The position numbers and the translations under genes are program-made. This document shows, in pieces, positions 33,714-43,824 of a stretch of 64,000 nucleotides of DNA; the stretch's first letter is position 1; each line of letters starts with the position of its first letter. Source of the stretch: Palsa-504 sp963808315. GTDB taxonomy: Bacteria; Actinomycetota; Actinomycetes; Streptosporangiales; Streptosporangiaceae. Under the pieces are notes generated by a model that did no database searches, had not been told where the DNA came from, and was given only the letters and a program-made list of their open reading frames with translations. The stretch lies in contig CAWEFK010000029.1 of assembly GCA_963808315.1 (NCBI GenBank), positions 1 through 64,000 on the forward strand. The letters are read 5' to 3'.

Positions 33714-34676
33714 TCGCACACCTCCTGCAGAACCTGGTCCCATTCGCGCAGGAACCGTTTGAGCCCGTACCTGGCGCCCGCGGCTTCCCTGGCGGCCAGC
33801 CCGGCGGCGCGCGCGGCCCCGGGGTCACGGGTAAAGCGGCTGACGGCAGCGTGCAGCTCGGTCAGGTCGGTGGAGATCGCCCCGGCCGCCGGCGGCACCG
33901 CCCGCGGCGCCTCGGTGGCCGCGAGCACCACCACCGGCATGCCGAGGTACATGGCCTCGATCAGGGACAGCCCGAGCGACGTCCAGCGGAACGGGTGCAC
34001 GTACACCCGTCGCCGGGGAAGCTCCTCGTGCAGCCGGGCCTGGGGCAGGTCCTCGTATTCGCGGCACTGCCCAGCCGTCAGCCCGAGCGCCCGGCCCAGG
34101 CCGGTGACCCGCATGCCGAACACGTCAAGCGGCGCGTGCCCGGCGAAGCCCGCCAGCAGGTCGGTGCCCACCGTCCGGCCGCGGGCCAGCGGGTCGTTGA
34201 CGACCACCGCGGCCCGGGCGACGTCGCCAGTCCACCGGGCGCCAGGATCGGCGACGCCGTGCTCGATCACCGCGACCGGAGCGCGGCCGCAGTCCCAGTA
34301 CAGGGCGTTGAACTGAGTGACGTGCACGATCGTGATGCCCGCGGCCGCGGCCATCGGGTGCGGTGTGCCCGCGGCCGGGCCGGCGGGCGTGTCGTGCTCG
34401 ACGTACACCGCCGGCAGGTCCCGTCCCGGCACCCGGCCCAGCCACTCGCGCGGCCAGCGGCAGTTCTTCCGGGCGCTGCAGGACGACGACGTCGACCGGC
34501 GTGTCGCGCAGTTGCTGCGGCGTGACCTCGACCACGCTGGCGGGCCAGTCCCAGGTCCGGGCCCGGCCGAGGCCGAACGGCCCGCGGTCCGGTGTCACCG
34601 GCACCAGGTAGTCGTGCGGGCCCTGCACGAAGCTGGTCAGCCAGGACCCGTGCAGGTGCCAGATCAGGATCCTCAT
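33710..34676 (-). CDS. GT4-like glycosyltransferase, one frameshift
   Basis: From ATG 34676, about 320 residues. N-terminal part: MRILIWHLHGSWLTSFVQGP and VVEVTPQQLRDTPVDVVVLQ. A frame break near 34440 leads to LPAVYVEHDTPAGPAAGTPH, IVHVTQFNALYWDCGRAPVA and VYVHPFRWTSLGLSLIEAMY (the EX7E region), then MPVVVLAATEAPRAVPPAAG. The acceptor is unknown. Stop and next start overlap (ATGA). The preceding GT9 frame runs into it without a stop. Confidence 0.8.
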
Positions 34677-34680
34677 CGGC

Positions 34681-35735
34681 TCACCTCGGCGGGAGCCGGC
34701 CTTTCCGCGGGCCGGGCGCGAGAGCTCGGCGACCGCGGCGGCCACGTCGTCCGGGTCAATCAGGTCAAGGCACGGGTGGCCGGGGACGGGGCAGACGCGC
34801 GCCCTGCTGCCTGCGCAGGGAGCGTCCTGGCGGCCAAGGATGACCGCGGGTACCCCGTACGGCGCCCACCGGGCCGCCGGGACGACCGGGGCGAACAGGC
34901 TCACCAGCGGCGTGCCGACCGCAGCGGCCAGGTGGGCCGCGCCGGTGTTCGGCGCGACGACCACGTCCGCGGCTGCCAGCACGGCGGCCAGCATCGGCAG
35001 GCTGGTCCGGCCGCCCAGGTCTACCGGGCTGGGGCCTGGGCCATCGGCGGCTGCCCGGCAGACCGCTGCGGTAAGCGGGGACTCGGCGGCCGACCCGGTG
35101 ACTACCAGCCGGTAACCGGCCGCCGCCAGCGCGGCCGCGACGGCCGCCGTCTTGCCCGGGGAAGGAGCCCGGGCCGGGACGGACGCGCTGGCGTGCAGGA
35201 CCACGTAGGGACCGTCGCCGGTCAGCTCGCGGCTGTCCGGCAGGTCGGCCGTGACGGCCAGCCGGCCGGCGTCGCCGGGGGGCAGCTCGAAGCCCGCCGC
35301 CCGGGCCAGGATGAGGTTCCGCTCGGCCTCAGGTATGTCTCCCGTCGGGGGATGCCGGATGTCGAGCAGTGAGCCCGGGTAGTCCTCGCTGATCGCGGCG
35401 ATCCGCGGAACGCCCGCCATGCGCAGGGCGAGTGCCGTCGGCAGCGGCGACTGGTGGAAGGAGGTGAACACCACAGCGGCCGCGGGCTCCAGCTGGCGCA
35501 CCTGCCGGACCAGCGCTCCCACCTGGTCCGGGTCGAATGCGCCGGGCTCCGGGTCTATCCACGGGGCCCGCCACTCAAGGACGCGTCGCACCCCGGGCAG
35601 CAGGGCGGCGGCCCCGGCGCCGTGCGGCCCGGCCACGAATGTCACGTCTGCTCCGCTCGCCGCGATCGCGCGGACCGCGGGACCGGTCAGCAGCACGTCG
35701 CCCATGCCGTCCGGGCGGACCACCAGGACCCTCAC
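34681..35735 (-). CDS. Glycosyltransferase family 9 protein
   Basis: From GTG 35735, overlapping the carbamoyltransferase stop (GTGA). About 350 residues: VRPDGMGDVLLTGPAVRAIA (glycine loop), VGALVRQVRQLEPAAAVVFT, YVVLHASASVPARAPSPGKT (donor site) and VVVAPNTGAAHLAAAVGTPL, then SLFAPVVPAARWAPYG. These resemble ADP-heptose:glycan heptosyltransferases. A single-base shift near the end must have removed its stop, because a TGA at 34683-34681 is one frame off. This is the second GT9 of the cluster. Confidence 0.85.
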
Positions 35736-37371
35736 GGCGCGGTCTCCGGGCGGCGCACGAGGAACGGGCCCAGGGCGAGCACGTCCACCGGCGCGGAGCC
35801 GAAGCACTCCAGTGCGTCGCGCGGGTCGTCCACCATCGGCCGCCCGGCGGTGTTGAGGCTGGTATTCACGACCACCGGCAAGCCGGTGCGGGCGGCGAAG
35901 CTTTCGAGCATCTCGGCCAGCAGCGGCTGCTGCGCCGCGGTCGACGGTCTGCACCCGCGCGGTGCCGTCCACGTGCACCACGGCCGGGATCCTGTCCCGC
36001 CAGGCCGGGTCCACGGTGTGCACGAACAGCATGTAGGGACTGGGCAGCGGGCCGTGGAAGATGCCGGCCGCGCGGTCGGCCAGCACCATGGGGGCGACCG
36101 GGCGGAATTCCTCCCGGCCCTTCACCGCGTTCAGGCGGTCGAGGTTGGCCTTCCGGCCCGGGTGGGCGAGCAGCGAGCGGCTGCCGAGCGCCCGCGGGCC
36201 GTACTCGCTGCGCCCCTGGAACCAGGCCACGATGCGGTCGGCGGCCAGCTCGGCGGCGACCGCCCGGGCCACGCTGGCCGGGCGCTCGTAGGGCCAGCGG
36301 GCGGTCTTGAGCCAGGCCTCGAGCTCTTCGTCGCGTCCAGCCGCGGCCCAGGTAAGCGTCCGGCATGGGCGCGGGCGTCTGGCCGCCCGAGCTGGCCAGG
36401 CTGAGCGCGGCGCCCAGGGCCGTGCCCGCGTCCCCGGCGGCCGGCTGGACCCAGATGCGATCGAAGGGCCCCTCGCGGTGCAGCCGGGAGTTGGCCACGC
36501 AGTTCAGGGCGACCCCGCCGGCCATGGCCAGGTCGCGTCCGCCCGTCTGGCCGTGCAGCCAGCGGGCCAGCTCGAGCAGCACGTCCTCGGTCACCCGCTG
36601 CACGCTGGCGGCCAGGTCCGCGTGCTCGCCGCTCAGCGGCTCGCCGGGCGCGCGCCGCTTGACCAGCCGGTCCCAGTCCACCGGCTCGGTGCGGAACCCG
36701 CCCGCGCCGTCGGCGTACACCAGGCGGGCGAGTTCGGATGCGAACCGCGGGGACCCGTAGGACGCCAGCGCCATCACCTTGTACTCGTCGCTGGAGTGCA
36801 GGAACCCCAGGTGAGAGGTGGCCTGCTCGTAGAAAAGCCCCAGCGAGTGGGGCAGCGACTGACTGGCGAGGACATCGAGCTTGCCCCCGGCGTAATGCCC
36901 GGCCAGGTGGGAGGCGGCCTCGCCGCGCCCGTCGCAGACCAGCACGCTCGTGTCGCCGAACGGGGCCGCCAGGCCGGCCGAGGCGGCGTGAGCCTCGTGG
37001 TGGCGGACATAGCGGACGGCGGACGGATCAAGTCCGGGCAGCGCCTCCGCCAGGAACTGCGGGGCCTGCTCGGCGTAGCTGATCCGCAGGTGGTCCCAGG
37101 GGTCGTCGAGGCCGAGGGAGTCAGCCGGGCGGCACTGCGCCGGGTCGTAGGAGTACGCGACGGCGTCCAGGTCGCCCGGTACCAGCCCGGCGGACTCCAG
37201 ACACCAGGCCGCGGACTTCTCCGGCAGTTCCCAGGCGGAAAACGGGACCGGGCGCTTGCCGTGCTTCCTGCGGCTGAACCGTTCTTCTTCCGCCGCGGCG
37301 ACGATCTGGCCGTCCACGATCAGCGCGGCCGCGGGATCGTGGAAGATCGCGTTGATGCCGAGTACCCGCAT
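35732..37371 (-). CDS. Carbamoyltransferase (NodU/TobZ family), two frameshifts
   Basis: From ATG 37371, about 545 residues. N-terminal Kae1-like domain: RVLGINAIFHDPAAALIVDG, AAAEEERFSRRKHGKRPVPF, VRYVRHHEAHAASAGLAAPF with the metal-binding His pair, SVLVCDGRGEAAS, and LAMAGGVALNCVANSRLHRE. C-terminal carbamoyl domain: IVAWFQGRSEYGPRALGSRS and FRPVAPMVLADRAAGIF, PYMLFVHTVDPAWRD and LPVVVNTSLNTAGRPMVDDP. Shifts are near 36340 and 35945. It forms carbamoyl-adenylate and carbamoylates a sugar hydroxyl. Its place in the operon means the glycan or nucleotide sugar is probably carbamoylated. Confidence 0.88.
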
Positions 37372-38387
37372 TACGCTCGTACCGTCCTTTCCGCGCTGGC
37401 ATTGAGCGCGCCGGCATCGAGCGCGCACCGGCGTCGAGCTGGGCGGAGAACCAGGCCAGGGTCTGCGACAGGCCCTCGCGCCAGGAGATCTTCGGCTCCC
37501 AGCCGAGCGCGTCGCTGGCCAGCGTGATGTCAGGGCACCTGGTCAACGGGTCGTCTTCCGGCAGCGGGATGTGCTCGATGCCGGAGCAGGATCCGGCTAG
37601 CGTGATGATCCGCTCGGCGATCTGCAAGACGCTCGCCTCGTCCGGATTGCCGATGTTGACCGGTCCGGCCATGTCGCTGCCCGCGACCGCGAGGATTCCG
37701 CGGACGGTATCGTCCACGTGGCACAGCGACCTGGTCTGGCTGCCGTCCCCGGCCACGGTCAGCGGCAGCCCGAGCAGCGCCTGGCAGGCGAAGGTGGGCA
37801 CTACCCGGCCGTCGCCTGGCCGCATGCCCGGGCCGTAGGTGTTGAAGATCCGGGCGATGCCGGTGTTCGCCCGGCCGACCCGGCGGTACGCGGCGGTCAT
37901 GGCTTCCGCGAACCGCTTGGACTCGTCATACACGCTGCGCGGCCCGACCGGGTTCACGTTGCCCCAGTAGCCCTCGGCCTGCGGGCTCACCGCCGGGTCG
38001 CCGTACACCTCCGAGGTAGAGGCGAGCACGAACCTGGCGCCGGTCCGCGCCGCCAGCCCGAGGGCGTTCCTGGTCCCGCGGCTGCCCGCGTCCAGGGTGG
38101 CCAGCGGATAACGCTGATAGTCCAGCGGTGAGCGCCGGCGAGGCCAGATGGACGACCAGGTCGGCGTCGCCGTCGATCTCCAGTCTCTCGGCGACGTCGG
38201 CTTCGTGCAGGCTGAACCCCGGCTCGGCCCGCAGTGCCCCGAGGCTCAGCGGTGAGCTGGTCAGGAAGTTGTCGACGCACAGCACCTCCGTTCCGGCGGC
38301 CAGCAGGCTTCGGCACAGGTGGGTGCCGAGGAATCCCGCGCCTCCGGTGATGACCGCTCGCGTCCATACAGGCCTGCGTTTCAGCAC
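37371..38387 (-). CDS. NAD-dependent epimerase/dehydratase (UXS/UDP-sugar type), frameshifted
   Basis: From GTG 38387, about 338 residues. NAD site: AVITGGAGFLGTHLCRSLLA, then VDNFLTSSPLSLGAL and DLVVHLASPA. A break near 38110 leads to VLASTSEVYGDPAVSPQAEG, NVNPVGPRSVYDESKRFAEA (catalytic Tyr-Lys in YDESK), RIFNTYGPGMRPGDGRVVPT and RSLCHVDDTVRGILAVAG. The pattern is that of UDP-glucuronate decarboxylase and its relatives. The end is shifted too; TAATG at 37373-37369 is the likely stop-start overlap with the carbamoyltransferase. It is the first gene behind the promoter at 38520. Confidence 0.85.
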
Positions 38388-38519
38388 TCCCGATGCCCCT
38401 TTCGTGCCGCGGTGGCTTTCCAGTCAATTGCAGAGCGCAGCGCTACCCGGCTCCTAGCCAGTCAAACGGAACTTCTAAAAAGCGCCGTACGGTGGGCCAG
38501 GAACCTATCGCACGCAAGA

Positions 38520-38570
38520 TCGATACTGCCGCTCCTCAACTCAGTCAATTACAATCTGTAATTGACTGAG
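38520..38570 (-). promoter_or_regulatory. Promoter with an AT-rich palindrome over the -35 box
   Basis: On the minus strand TTGACT (38548-38543) and TATCGA (38525-38520) are separated by exactly 17 bases. The -35 box lies inside a perfect inverted repeat with arms CTCAGTCAATTACA (38540-38553) and its complement (38557-38570), 3-base centre. The arms are strikingly AT-rich for this DNA. It drives toward the epimerase gene 130 bases away. The palindrome is placed to act as an operator. Confidence 0.65.
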
Positions 38571-38626
38571 AAAACGCCGCGGCCCCCCAAACCGGGCGCT
38601 GCGCACGGCCAGCCAGCGCTGCCAGC

Positions 38627-40202
38627 TCATGTCCAGCAGGGAAGCCGGTGCCCGTCGAGAAGGGCGGCGACCGCCTCGGCCAGCCCGCGCGCGGTGGGTA
38701 CGCCCGCGGTCTCGGCTGGCCGGGTGGCGGGCGCGGGAACCAGGACGGCCCGGGCGCCCGCCGCGTGCGCCGCCGCGACATCCGATCCGATGTCGCCGAT
38801 CACCACGCAGTCCGCGGGGTCCACGCCCAGCTCGGCGGCGGCCAGCTGGACCAGGTACGGCCGGGGCTTGCGGCACGCGCAGCCGTCGGCCGCGTCATGA
38901 GGGCAGACGGCCCACACGCCGAACGGCCCGAGCAGCTCGTCGACCCTCCGGTTCACCGCTTCCATCTGGTCCGCGGTGATCAGCCCGCGCCCCACGCCTG
39001 ACTGGTTGGTGACAACGCCGAGGCGGATGCCTGCCGACCGCAGCCGGGCGACGGCATCCGCCGCCCCGGGCACGGCCTCGACCAGCTCGGGGCGGCCGTT
39101 GTAGGGCACGTCCCTGATCAGGGTGCCGTCCCGGTCGAACAGCACCGCGGCGGGCACCGGCGGCCACGGCGTCACCCGCCGGTACCGTGCCTGGCCGCGC
39201 AGCCAGTGCCCGACCGCCAGCGGCGGGATGAGGGCGCTGGTAACCGCCATGGTGACGGTCTCGTGCCTGGTCCGCGGCCCGGGAAGTACCCGGGCGGCGG
39301 TGAACTCCGCCGTGCTGGCCAGCCAGCCGGCGCCGGCCGCCAGCGCGGCCCGGCGCAGTCCGGCCCGGCGCGGCCCGGCCGTCACGCTGCTTGCCCCCCA
39401 CGTCAGCGCGGCCGACGCCAGGAGAGCGCTGGTGACCCAGTGGCCGCGCCTGCGCCCGGGAGCGGCACCGGCCCGCCGGTGCCATCCGGGGCCGTGCAGC
39501 CGGCCCATCAGGACGTCGTCGGCATTGCCCGCCTGGGCTTTCAGGCTGGCCCAGCGGGACGCGGGCCGGACCGGGTGGGTCGTGCGAGCGGTCTCCCGGC
39601 CGCAGTTCCCAGCCCTGGTCCAGCAGGCGAAGCGCGAGGTCGGCGTCCTCGCGGAAAGCGCGCGGGAACCTTTCGTCGAACCCGCCGGCCGCGATCAGCG
39701 CGTCGCGCCGGTAGGCCATGTCGGCGGTGATCCACCGTGCGGTGGCCAGGCCTGCCGTGCCGCGTTCCCAGTCCGTGGGCCGGCGGTCCGGCGGCAGCGG
39801 CACCCCGATCACGCCCTGGACCCCGGCCACGCGTGCGGGCTGCCCGGCCAGGTCGGCCATCAGCTCGGCGCGCCAGCGGGGACCGACGCGCACGTCGTCG
39901 TCGAGAAAGGCCACCCACTCGGCCGGCTCCGCCGCGCGCCAGCCAGCGTTGCGCGCGGACGCGGGACCGCGTCCCTCCAGGGTCACGGTCACCGTGCGGT
40001 CCGCGATGGCAGCGGGGACACGGGCCGGCAGCGGATCCGGGGTGTCGCGGCGGTCGTCGGCCAGCACGACCTGGCGGGGCAGCGGCCCGCTCGCGCCCGC
40101 GAGCGCGTCGAGGCAGGCCTGCAGGCAGGGACGGCCCAGCGTGGGAATTACGACAACATAGCCGGGCAGCGCAGCAGCCGGCTCGGTCCGTGCGTCGGTC
40201 AT
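38627..40202 (-). CDS. Glycosyltransferase 2 fused to HAD-IIIA heptose-bisphosphatase (GmhB-like), one frameshift
   Basis: From ATG 40202, about 525 residues. Residues 1-200 are GT2: YVVVIPTLGRPCLQACLDAL, GRGPASARNAGWRAAEPAEW, VAFLDDDVRVGPRWRAELMA (metal-binding DDD) and MAYRRDALIAAGGFDERFPR. After a break near 39600 come a linker with hydrophobic stretches and the HAD domain: AAVLFDRDGTLIRDVPYNGR (nucleophile DxDGT), VVTNQSGVGRGLITADQMEA, the zinc-loop residues in CPHDAADGCACRKPRP, and CVVIGDIGSDVAAAHAAGAR. GmhB removes the C7 phosphate of heptose-1,7-bisphosphate. Similar GT2-HAD fusions occur in actinobacteria. Confidence 0.85.
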
Positions 40203-40306
40203 CGGGTCCTTATCTTGTCCGGTCGGTCGGCGCCAACGGGCTACCCGCGTGCCTGCCTGGGCAAACGGCGTGTTTGACACGGGGCAGCGCCGGGCAGCGG
40301 CGCTGC

Positions 40307-41175
40307 ATGCTTACCGCAACGGTGACGGCGGTGATCGCCACCCGCAACCGGCGCCCCGAGCTGTGCGCGACCCTTGAGCCGGCTGAGCGCTCTGCCCGAG
40401 CGCCCGGGGATCATCGTCGTCGACAACGGGTCGCGGGACGGCACCGCCGAGGCGGTGCGGCGGGCTTTCCCGCACGTCGAACTGATCACCCTGCGGCGCA
40501 ACCTGGGCGCCTGCGCGCGCAACGTCGGCGTGCGCCGGGCCGGAACGCCGTACGTGGCGCTGAGCGACGACGACTCGTGGTGGGAGCCAGGCGCGCTCTC
40601 CACGGCCGTGGCGGTCCTGGAGGCAAGCCCGGGGACCGGCATCGTGGCCGCGGCCACGCTGGTGGGACCGGAGGCGACCCCGGACCCCGTCAACGCGCTG
40701 ATGGCGGACAGCCCGCTGTCCCGCGGTTCCCTGCCGGGACCGCGCGTGCTCGGGTTCCTCGGCTGCGCCGCCGTGGCCAGAAGGCAGGCTTACCTGGCGG
40801 CGGGCGGGTACTCCCGGCTGCTGTTCATCGGCGGGGAGGAAGAGCTGCTGGCCTACGACCTGGCGGCGCGAGGCTGGGCGATCAGCTACCGGGCCGACGT
40901 CATCGCCCATCACTGGCCGTCGGCGGTCCGCGACGCGCGCCGGCGCCGCAAGCAGGAAATCCGTAACCGGACCCTGGTGGCCTGGCTTCGCCGGCCCCTG
41001 CCGCGCGCGGCGGGCGACACCGTCCGGCTGGCCCGCACCGCGGCTCCGGGACCCGGTGGCGGGCCGCGCGCTTGCGGAGACAGTGCTCAAGCTGCCCGCC
41101 GCCCTGCTCCTGCGGCGGCGGCTGCCGGCCCAGGTGGAGGCCGACATCCGGCTGCTGGAGGGCAGCCGTGCCTGA
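40307..41175 (+). CDS. Glycosyltransferase family 2, frameshifted
   Basis: From ATG 40307, about 285 residues. TVTAVIATRNRRPELCATLE starts the GT-A fold; after a shift near 40380 it continues GIIVVDNGSRDGTAEAVRRA, NLGACARNVGVRRAGTPYVA and LSDDDSWWEPGALSTAVAVL (DxD-type DDD). Later parts are AVARRQAYLAAGGYSRLLFI, GGEEELLAYDLAARGWAISY (ED base region) and ADVIAHHWPSAVRDARRRRK. A second shift near 41065 precedes the end LLEGSRA. It diverges from the GT2-GmhB gene and overlaps the next GT2 gene as GTGCCTGA. Confidence 0.85.
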
Positions 41176-42103
41176 GGACCGGCGCTGCCCGCCGCACGGA
41201 CCAGGCCGAACCGGACCCCCGGGTCACCGTCGTGGTGATCACCTATAACCGGCGCGCGGAACTGGCGCGCACCCTGGACCACCTCGCCGGCCTGCCTGAG
41301 CAGCCCGCGGTCATCGTGGTGGACAACGGATCCGACGACGGATCGGCGGCCTACGTGCGGTGGCGGCACCCGGCGTCCTGCTGATCGCGGCGCGGCGCAA
41401 CCTCGGCGCGGTCGGGCGGAACGTGGGGCTGCGCCGGGTCATGACCCCGTACGCGGCGTTCTGCGACGACGACACCTGGTGGGAACCGGGCTCACTCGCC
41501 CTGGCCGCGGACGCGCTAGACGCGCACCCGGACATCGCGGCCGTCACCGCCAGGATCGTGGTCGAGCCATCAGGCGAAGACGATCCCATCGTCCCGGAAC
41601 TCACGCACTCACCGGTCGCCGCCCGCCCCGGGCTGCCAGGACCTGCGCTGCTCAGCATCATGGCAGGCGCGTCCGTGCTGCGCGCCGATGCCTTCCGCGC
41701 GGCAGGCGGCTTCTCGCCCCGGCTGTGGCTAGGAGGGGAGGAAGAGCTGCTCTGCACCGATCTTGTCACCGCGGGCCATTGGCTGTGCTACCTGCCCGGG
41801 GCGACCGTTCACCATCAGGCGTCGCAGGCCCGCGACGCGACCCAGCGCCGCCTGCTCGGTATCAGGAACACGCTCTGGTTCACCTGGCTGCGGCGCCCGG
41901 TCCGGCCGGCCCTGCGGCGGAGCGCCGAGCTGGTCGGCACCGTTCCCCGCGACGCGGTATCGGCGGCGGCGTTCTGGGCAGCGCTGCGCGGCCTGCCCTG
42001 GGTCCTACGAGAACGCCGTCCGGTGCCGCCGGAAGTCGAAGCCCAGATCCAGCGGCTCGAGGAGCCGCGCCGCGCTTCGTCCGCGCGGCGCTACGTCGGC
42101 TGA
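41168..42103 (+). CDS. Glycosyltransferase family 2 (paralogue of the preceding gene), frameshifted
   Basis: From GTG 41168, about 310 residues. VTVVVITYNRRAELARTLDH, VIVVDNGSDDGSAAYV, a shift near 41360, then LIAARRNLGAVGRNVGLRRV, AAFCDDDTWWEPGSLALAAD, and LWLGGEEELLCTDLVTAGHW. The match to the preceding gene extends over the full length, including the HHxxSxARDAxxRR segment near the end, so the two arose by tandem duplication. Another shift lies close to the start. It likely extends the same glycan. Confidence 0.85.
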
Positions 42104-42543
42104 TGGTTTAGCCGCCTGCCGGCGGGTAGCCCGGCCAGCCCACGGCACCGCCCGAGCCGCGGGATCCCAGCCGCCGCAGACACTCCGATCCCGCCGCCCC
42201 GCGGCCGTGCGCAGAACCGGCCGCGGTTCACCGTGCGGCTGAAACGCCGCGACCCGCTCTCAGCACCGGCACGAGCTGCCTTGCTAGCGGCGATCGCCGT
42301 GTTCAGCGTGCTGCCCTACACCGAGGAACTCTGGCGGTGCTGGCGAACCCATCCCACGGTCAAGCCACTGGAAAACCCGACGAGCCGTCGACCGAGACGC
42401 TGCGAAAATGACCCGGCCGCAATTCGGGTCGCCGTCCCGTGTGCTCGATCAGGTCGCGGTACCGGTGGAGCGGCGGCGACCGGCGCCCTCGCCGGGCGGT
42501 GCCAGCCACATCGTTTCATTCAGGAGGGAATATGCCCGGTCAG
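42104..42543. other. Intergenic stretch with gene scraps
   Basis: A GTG at 42233 opens a frame with one hydrophobic helix (ALLAAIAVFSVLPYTEELWR) that then turns to low-complexity sequence; it may be the tail of a small membrane protein. At 42520 CAGGAGGGAAT precedes ATG 42533 but the following frame is antisense to the UspA remnant and not protein-like. This looks like a deletion junction. Confidence 0.35.
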
Positions 42544-42768
42544 TTAGGACGACCGCTCGTCGCCGGCGGTGTGCAGAGTGGACAGCGGGCGGCCGGCGGG
42601 AGCTTCAGGCGCCGGGTTGGCGCTGTAGGCCATGACGGCGATGAGCACGGCGTCCCGATAGCGGGCTTCCTGAGCGGCCAGCCGGATAGCGGCGCGGGAG
42701 CCCGCGACCGCTTCGACGCCGACGACCACGATGCCCTGCTGCGGTGTTTGCTCAGGTGATGCGGTCAT
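42544..42768 (-). pseudogene. Universal stress protein (UspA) N-terminal remnant
   Basis: 74 codons from ATG 42768: GIVVVGVEAVAGSRAAIRLA and AQEARYRDAVLIAVMAYSAN. This is the first beta-alpha-beta unit of a Usp domain, in which VGVDGS is usual and the Asp is replaced here by Glu. The GxxGxxxxS/T nucleotide loop is absent because the gene stops at half length (a full domain is about 140 residues). The end coincides with the antisense scrap described above. Confidence 0.65.
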
Positions 42769-42936
42769 GATTCTCGTTTCCTGGCCGGACCGCGTGGCGG
42801 GCCGGTGGTTCGGGTCAGGTCGCGGTGTGAGCCTGACGGGCGGGCTGATCTTCCGCGTCGGCCGCGGTAAGGGGCTGGGCGATGTCCTCAAGGTTCTGCC
42901 GTTCCGCCCGCACGCCGAGGGTCCGCCCGCCGCCGG

Positions 42937-43425
42937 TCAGTTACCGCTGCGTCGAGCCCAGTCCCGCAAGACGGCCGTGGCCTGCTGCCGCAGGTCATCT
43001 CCTGCTTCGTCTTCCGGCATGGACCGGCGCTCGGCCGGGCGGCTAAGTTCATCGTAAATAGCTAGGTCACGTAGCCCGCAGTCGGCTACGTCGTGGCTCG
43101 TCGCCGCGAACACTACCCGGCCCAGGGATGCCCAGTAGCAGGCGGCCAGGCACATAGGGCAGGGCTCGCTGCTTGAGTACAGCGTCCCGCCTTCGAACTG
43201 ATGGCTGTTCAGGGCGGCACCTGCCGCACGCAAGGCCATCACTTCGGCGTGCGCAGCGGGATCGTTGAGCTCGACCACCTGGTTCATGCCTTGCCCTACA
43301 ATCTCGCCGTCAGCCACCACGATGGCTCCGAAGGGCCACCTGCGCCGGTCGTCGAGATAGCCGCGTGATAGGTCGACCGCCAGCCGCAGAAAGCGGCGAT
43401 CGGTGACGTCCCATTCTGCTGTCAT
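42937..43425 (-). CDS. Nucleoside deaminase (guanine deaminase-like, CMP/dCMP fold)
   Basis: Intact 162-residue enzyme from ATG 43425 with TAAGGAG upstream. Zinc site: His-Ala-Glu in NDPAAHAEVMALRAAG and Cys pair in SSEPCPMCLAACYW. Also RWPFGAIVVADGEIVGQGMN and VVFAATSHDVADCGLRDLAI, the extended C-terminus seen in guanine deaminase (GuaD)-type enzymes. It would deaminate guanine or a related base in purine salvage. A C-terminal scrap of a paralogue lies at 14665-14800. Confidence 0.9.
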   Translation of the reverse strand: MTAEWDVTDRRFLRLAVDLSRGYLDDRRRWPFGAIVVADGEIVGQGMNQVVELNDPAAHAEVMALRAAGAALNSHQFEGGTLYSSSEPCPMCLAACYWASLGRVVFAATSHDVADCGLRDLAIYDELSRPAERRSMPEDEAGDDLRQQATAVLRDWARRSGN

Positions 43426-43590
43426 GACAGCTGCTCCTTACCTGAAGCGGCATGACGTATCGTGTGCCGATCCACTGAGAGAGCGCTCTTCCGTTGCCTG
43501 GGGGTTATCGGCCTGCTGCCCATCCGGGCGGGACTTAACCGGGTCCGCTCTGACCAGGCAAATCGGCGCGATCCGGTTTGCGTCAGCCGG

Positions 43591-43824
43591 TACAGCTCCC
43601 CCGGCGTGGTCGACATCGCGATCCGGACCGCGCTGGCCTGGCGCGGTGTCGCCCATCTGAGCTTCCCCAACGACCTTCCCTACGCGGCCGGGATCCAGCC
43701 CGCGGTCCTGGGCCGGCAGGTGATCGCCTGCGTCGGCGACGGCGGTTTCGCCATGCTGATGGCCGAGTGCCTGACCGCGGTGCGCGCCAGCCGCATCGGC
43801 GCCACGGTGGTCCGGAGACAATAA
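43591..43824 (+). pseudogene. TPP-dependent enzyme (pyruvate oxidase type) remnant with internal deletion
   Basis: The frame reads SPGVVDIAIRTALAWRGVAH and LSFP, which ends the N-terminal domain of PoxB-type enzymes, then jumps to NDLPYAAGIQPAVLGRQVIA and CVGDGGFAMLMAECLTAVRA, the TPP-binding GDGGF motif. The roughly 200 residues between are missing, and the C-terminus is cut after 25 more residues. No start codon with a ribosome site is present. Confidence 0.65.

Noticed and set aside
32913..34316. Long plus-strand open frame across the glycosyltransferase genes
   Set aside because: It is an antisense shadow of well-supported GT4 genes, Arg/Gly/Pro-rich with no family motif; long chance frames are normal at this GC content.
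36307..37527. Long plus-strand open frame across the carbamoyltransferase gene
   Set aside because: Antisense to a gene with clear NodU/TobZ motifs; low-complexity composition and no ribosome site.
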